Origin: CAYSCX01 sp964429575
GTDB taxonomy: Bacteria; Desulfobacterota; Binatia; Binatales; Binataceae
Assembly (NCBI GenBank): GCA_964429575.1
Contig: CAYSCX010000051.1
Location: 1 to 14,047 of the forward strand
Length of the DNA stretch: 14,047 nucleotides
Reading direction: 5' to 3'
The notes under the pieces were generated by a model. It was not told where the DNA came from, ran no database searches, and worked only from the letters and a program-made list of their open reading frames with translations. The position numbers were made by a program, and so were the translations under genes. Shown piece by piece: positions 11,583 through 14,047 of this stretch; within the stretch, counting starts at the first letter, position 1, and each line of letters opens with the position of its first letter.

Positions 11583-12353
11583 TCACGCGCCCCGGAACAG
11601 CGGCTTGCGCTTTTCGAGAAACGCGCGCACGCCCTCGGCCCGATCGCCCGTGGTTTGTAGCAGGGCGTAGAGATCTTCCTCAAGCCTTATACCTTGGTCG
11701 AGCGTCATGTCGTAGCCCTTCAGGACCGCGTCCTTCACCAGTCGCGCCGCGATCGGTCCGCGCGACAATATCGATTCCGCAACTCGTCCCGCGGTCTGCC
11801 CTAGTTCTTTTCGACTCTTCGCTACATAGGTGACCAGTCCGATTCGCATCGCTTCGTTGCCATCCACCGCGCCTGCGGTGAGCAGCATCTTGAGCGCCTG
11901 CCCGGCGCCGACCAGCCGCGGCAGCCGCTGCGTCCCGCCGAACCTCGGCATCGTGCCGCGACGCGGCTGCGACATTGCGAACCTCGCGCTCGCCAGTGCA
12001 ATTCGAATGTCCGCGGCCATCGCCAGCTCGAGTCCCTCGTCGGTCGCATCGCCATTGAGAATCGCGACCGTCGGCTTCGACACCACCGCGAGCGACTCGA
12101 CCAGCCGCGCATCGACGTCGGAGTCAAAACCCGCGCAGAACACCGCACCAGAGCCGGTCAGCGCGAGCATGCGCGCGTCGTCATCGTCTTCGACCCGCTC
12201 GAATAGTTCGACCAGCTCCGTCGCCATCGCGGCGCTGATGCGGTTGCGCTGCGCGGGTCGATTGAGCGTCGCGGTAACGCATCCACCCGCCGCGCTGACC
12301 ACGACCGCGCCCGTGCGCGAATCGCGGTGCGACACGCGCGCTCGCGAAGCCAT
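11583..12353 (-). CDS. crotonase (enoyl-CoA hydratase/isomerase) family, one catalytic Glu lost
   Basis: A 256-residue crotonase-fold protein. Recognisable parts are the CoA-binding start VTATLNRPAQRNRIS (about 26-40), the first oxyanion-hole segment VFCAGFDS (about 71-78), the second at AILNGDATDEGLELAMAADI (97-116) and GGTQRLPRLVG (139-149), ending with the usual helix and EKRKPLF. Compared with rat enoyl-CoA hydratase as I remember it, Glu144 is kept as E109, but Glu164 is Q129 (SQPRRG instead of PExxxG) and oxyanion Gly141 is E106. A plain hydratase reaction is thus doubtful; isomerase, thioesterase-like or C-C lyase chemistry is possible. The start at 12353 has a weak GGA site. It lies 23 bp after the acyl-CoA synthetase. 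Confidence 0.88.
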   Translation of the reverse strand: MASRARVSHRDSRTGAVVVSAAGGCVTATLNRPAQRNRISAAMATELVELFERVEDDDDARMLALTGSGAVFCAGFDSDVDARLVESLAVVSKPTVAILNGDATDEGLELAMAADIRIALASARFAMSQPRRGTMPRFGGTQRLPRLVGAGQALKMLLTAGAVDGNEAMRIGLVTYVAKSRKELGQTAGRVAESILSRGPIAARLVKDAVLKGYDMTLDQGIRLEEDLYALLQTTGDRAEGVRAFLEKRKPLFRGA

Positions 12354-12376
12354 TTTTTTCCGGCGGAGCGGCGTCG

Positions 12377-13921
12377 CTACGGCTCCGGGAGCGCGCGCAA
12401 ATCTTTGCGCAGGATCTTACCGAGCGGATTCTTTGGAATGGCGTCGATAAATTCGATTTGCTCGGGACGTTTGAAGCTCGCAAGCCGCGATCGGCAGAAC
12501 TCGATCAGCTCGGCCTCGCTCACTTTCGCGTCTTTGCGCGGCGCCACAAATGCCTTCACCGTCTGCCCCCACTCGACCGACGGCACGCCGATCACCGCGA
12601 CCTCATCGATCGCGGGATGGGTCATCAGCACCGCCTCGACCTCGGCGGGCGCGATGTTCTCGCCGCCGCGAATGATCATGTCGTCCTTGCGGCCCGCGAA
12701 AAACACGTAGCCTTCTTCATCGACCCACCCCAGGTCCCCCGTCGCGCGCCACCCGTCGGGCAGCGCGGCGTCGTCCGCGCGGCCCGCGTAGCCCTTCATG
12801 ATGCGCGGAGTGCGGATGATGATCTCGCCGACCTCGCCCGCCGCCATCACCTTGCCGTCGTCGTCGCGTACGCGGATCTCCACGTCTGGCAGCGGCTTGC
12901 CAATCGAGTTGAGCCGCTTCAGTTTCTGTTCGACCTCGGCCGTGGAGCCTTCGATCCGATGATCGTCGGGACCGAGAATCGTGAGCGACGACGTCGTCTC
13001 AGTCTGCCCGTATGCGTTCACGAAGCCGGCGCTTTTCGGAAACATCTCGATCGCACGGCGGATCACCTGGATTGGCATTGCCGCACCCCCGTATGCGACG
13101 TTGCTGAGCGTCGAGAGGTCGGTCTTCTTGAATGCGGGCTCGTCGAGCAACTGCTTCATCATCGTCGGCACTACGAACGCGTGCGTCACCCGCTCCTGCT
13201 CAACCAGGCTGAGCCACGCCGGCGCATCAAACTGCGGCATCACCACAACTTTGCGTCCCGTCCAGAGGTTGGTCATCATCGCGGTGGTTCCGGCGATGTG
13301 GTAAAACGGCGCGCACACCAGCGCGACTCCCCGTTCGGTCCCGTCCGCCAACTCGATGTTCGCCGTCACGTACGCGGTGAAATCGTGGAAGCTCAGCATC
13401 ACGCCCTTGGGCAGCGACGTGGTGCCGCTGGTGTACATCAGCACCGAGGTGTCCTCTTCCTCGATCTCCGCCTCGCCGTCGTCGGGCTCTGCCTTCTGAA
13501 CCAGCTCCATCAGACCCGGCATGCCGGCGGCGCCTTCGCCAAATGCGACCATCTCTTCGGTTGAGAGCTTTGGGCGCAGGCGCGCTGCGAGATCGAGGTA
13601 TCGATCCCCGACCAGCAGCGCCTTGGCGTTGGCGGTGTTGATCATGTACTCGAGCTCAAGATCCTTGGCGCGAAAATTGAGCGGCAGAAAGGTCAGCCCC
13701 GCCTTGGCGGCGGCGTAGTAACTCGCGATGTAGAGATCGGAATTGGTATCGAGCGCGGCGATCACGTCGCGGGGCCCCAGTCCCAGTTGCTTGAAGACGG
13801 TCGAAAGCCGCGCGACCAGCTCCGCCAGCTCCGCGTAGTTGAGCCGCCGGTCTCTGAACACCAGGATTTCCTGCTCGGGCACGATCGACGCAGGTATCGT
13901 TATGAAGTTGACGGTATTCAC
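12377..13921 (-). CDS. AMP-forming acyl-CoA synthetase (FadD-like)
   Basis: A 514-residue class I adenylate-forming enzyme that activates a carboxylic acid to acyl-AMP and then acyl-CoA. Motifs are all present: P-loop YTSGTTSLPKG (163-173), PFYHIAG (205-211), AYGQTE (303-308), TGD (394-396), the hinge and A8 loop GRKDDMIIRGGENI (410-423) and the C-terminal catalytic lysine K502 in PKNPLGK. Length fits medium/long-chain or aromatic acid ligases; chain specificity is not readable. The GTG at 13921 overlaps the stop of an upstream frame (GTGA), arguing for co-translation; AGGCAGGT lies just upstream. It leads the visible operon with the crotonase, desulforedoxin and ferritin-like genes. Confidence 0.94.
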   Translation of the reverse strand: MNTVNFITIPASIVPEQEILVFRDRRLNYAELAELVARLSTVFKQLGLGPRDVIAALDTNSDLYIASYYAAAKAGLTFLPLNFRAKDLELEYMINTANAKALLVGDRYLDLAARLRPKLSTEEMVAFGEGAAGMPGLMELVQKAEPDDGEAEIEEEDTSVLMYTSGTTSLPKGVMLSFHDFTAYVTANIELADGTERGVALVCAPFYHIAGTTAMMTNLWTGRKVVVMPQFDAPAWLSLVEQERVTHAFVVPTMMKQLLDEPAFKKTDLSTLSNVAYGGAAMPIQVIRRAIEMFPKSAGFVNAYGQTETTSSLTILGPDDHRIEGSTAEVEQKLKRLNSIGKPLPDVEIRVRDDDGKVMAAGEVGEIIIRTPRIMKGYAGRADDAALPDGWRATGDLGWVDEEGYVFFAGRKDDMIIRGGENIAPAEVEAVLMTHPAIDEVAVIGVPSVEWGQTVKAFVAPRKDAKVSEAELIEFCRSRLASFKRPEQIEFIDAIPKNPLGKILRKDLRALPEP

Positions 13922-14047
13922 TGACGCACCTGCCTGCTCGCACCTGCGCGCAATCCCCCGCGTGCGCGGCTGCCGCGGTTGCTCCGCGCCGCGCCTCGCA
14001 TCATCGCCAGCCGCATCGCAAGCCGCCGCTCCAGCGCAAGTCCGTCA
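13918..14047 (-). CDS. partial upstream gene, C-terminal end, possibly crotonase-like
   Basis: On the minus strand a frame open from the window edge runs 43 codons to TGA 13920-13918, overlapping the acyl-CoA synthetase GTG by the GTGA arrangement common in operons. The visible residues begin DGLALERRLAMRLA, which resembles the last long helix of crotonase proteins, but the rest is arginine/glycine-rich without a match. In another frame GDDARRGAE follows, also crotonase-like, so a frameshift is possible. The gene continues beyond the window, so identity is very uncertain. Confidence 0.3.
   Translation of the reverse strand, partial: DGLALERRLAMRLAMMRGAARSNRGSRARGGLRAGASRQVRQ

Noticed and set aside
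12458..13564. Long plus-strand frame (368 codons) opposite the acyl-CoA synthetase
   Set aside because: It is a shadow of the minus-strand synthetase, which has every family motif; the frame is rich in Arg and His as expected for antisense of GC-rich codons.

Overview
The window is a GC-rich chromosomal segment from an uncultured, probably soil or sediment bacterium. A basic bc-type Rieske protein, a 39-residue desulforedoxin, a conserved hypothetical at 319-753 with the C-terminal block typical of deltaproteobacterial genomes, acyl-CoA metabolism genes and many GC-rich intergenic hairpin repeats would fit a Desulfobacterota- or Binatota-like lineage. This placement is inference from gene content; there is no rRNA or other marker. 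No phage, CRISPR array, tRNA or complete insertion sequence is visible.

Layout. 1-318: gene-free leader. 319-753 (+): conserved hypothetical. 807-843: strong terminator between convergent genes. 933-1301 (-): lipoprotein. 1424-2744 (-): metallo-beta-lactamase-fold hydrolase and dodecin. 3005-4105 (+): acetyltransferase whose last residues and stop codon come from an interspersed repeat. 4203-5063 (+): SAM methyltransferase. 5064-5899: no intact gene, but a decayed isoprenylcysteine-methyltransferase-like pseudogene and a cluster of hairpin repeats. 5900-7010 (-): VOC-fold protein and Rieske iron-sulfur protein behind a good sigma70-like promoter. 7183-7635 (-) and 7737-9104 (+): two exported proteins transcribed divergently. 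9101-9209: a 109-bp MITE-like element with perfect 18-bp inverted ends that also carries the stop codon of the upstream gene. 9228-10073 (+): radical SAM protein of the spore-photoproduct-lyase-like group. 10184-10555 (+): DUF559 endonuclease-fold gene bracketed by inverted copies of the hairpin repeat. 10745-13921 (-), possibly to the window edge: a compact operon of acyl-CoA synthetase, crotonase, desulforedoxin and ferritin-like di-iron protein.

How the genes may work together. The right-hand operon joins acyl activation and crotonase chemistry to a split rubrerythrin-like pair (separate FeS4 and di-iron proteins), perhaps for peroxide or oxygen protection or to feed electrons to a di-iron enzyme. 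The Rieske gene lies apart from any cytochrome b gene. The most unusual signals are the two repeat systems, which have entered gene ends and supply stop codons three times, the inverted-repeat-flanked DUF559 gene, and the desulforedoxin/ferritin-like pair.
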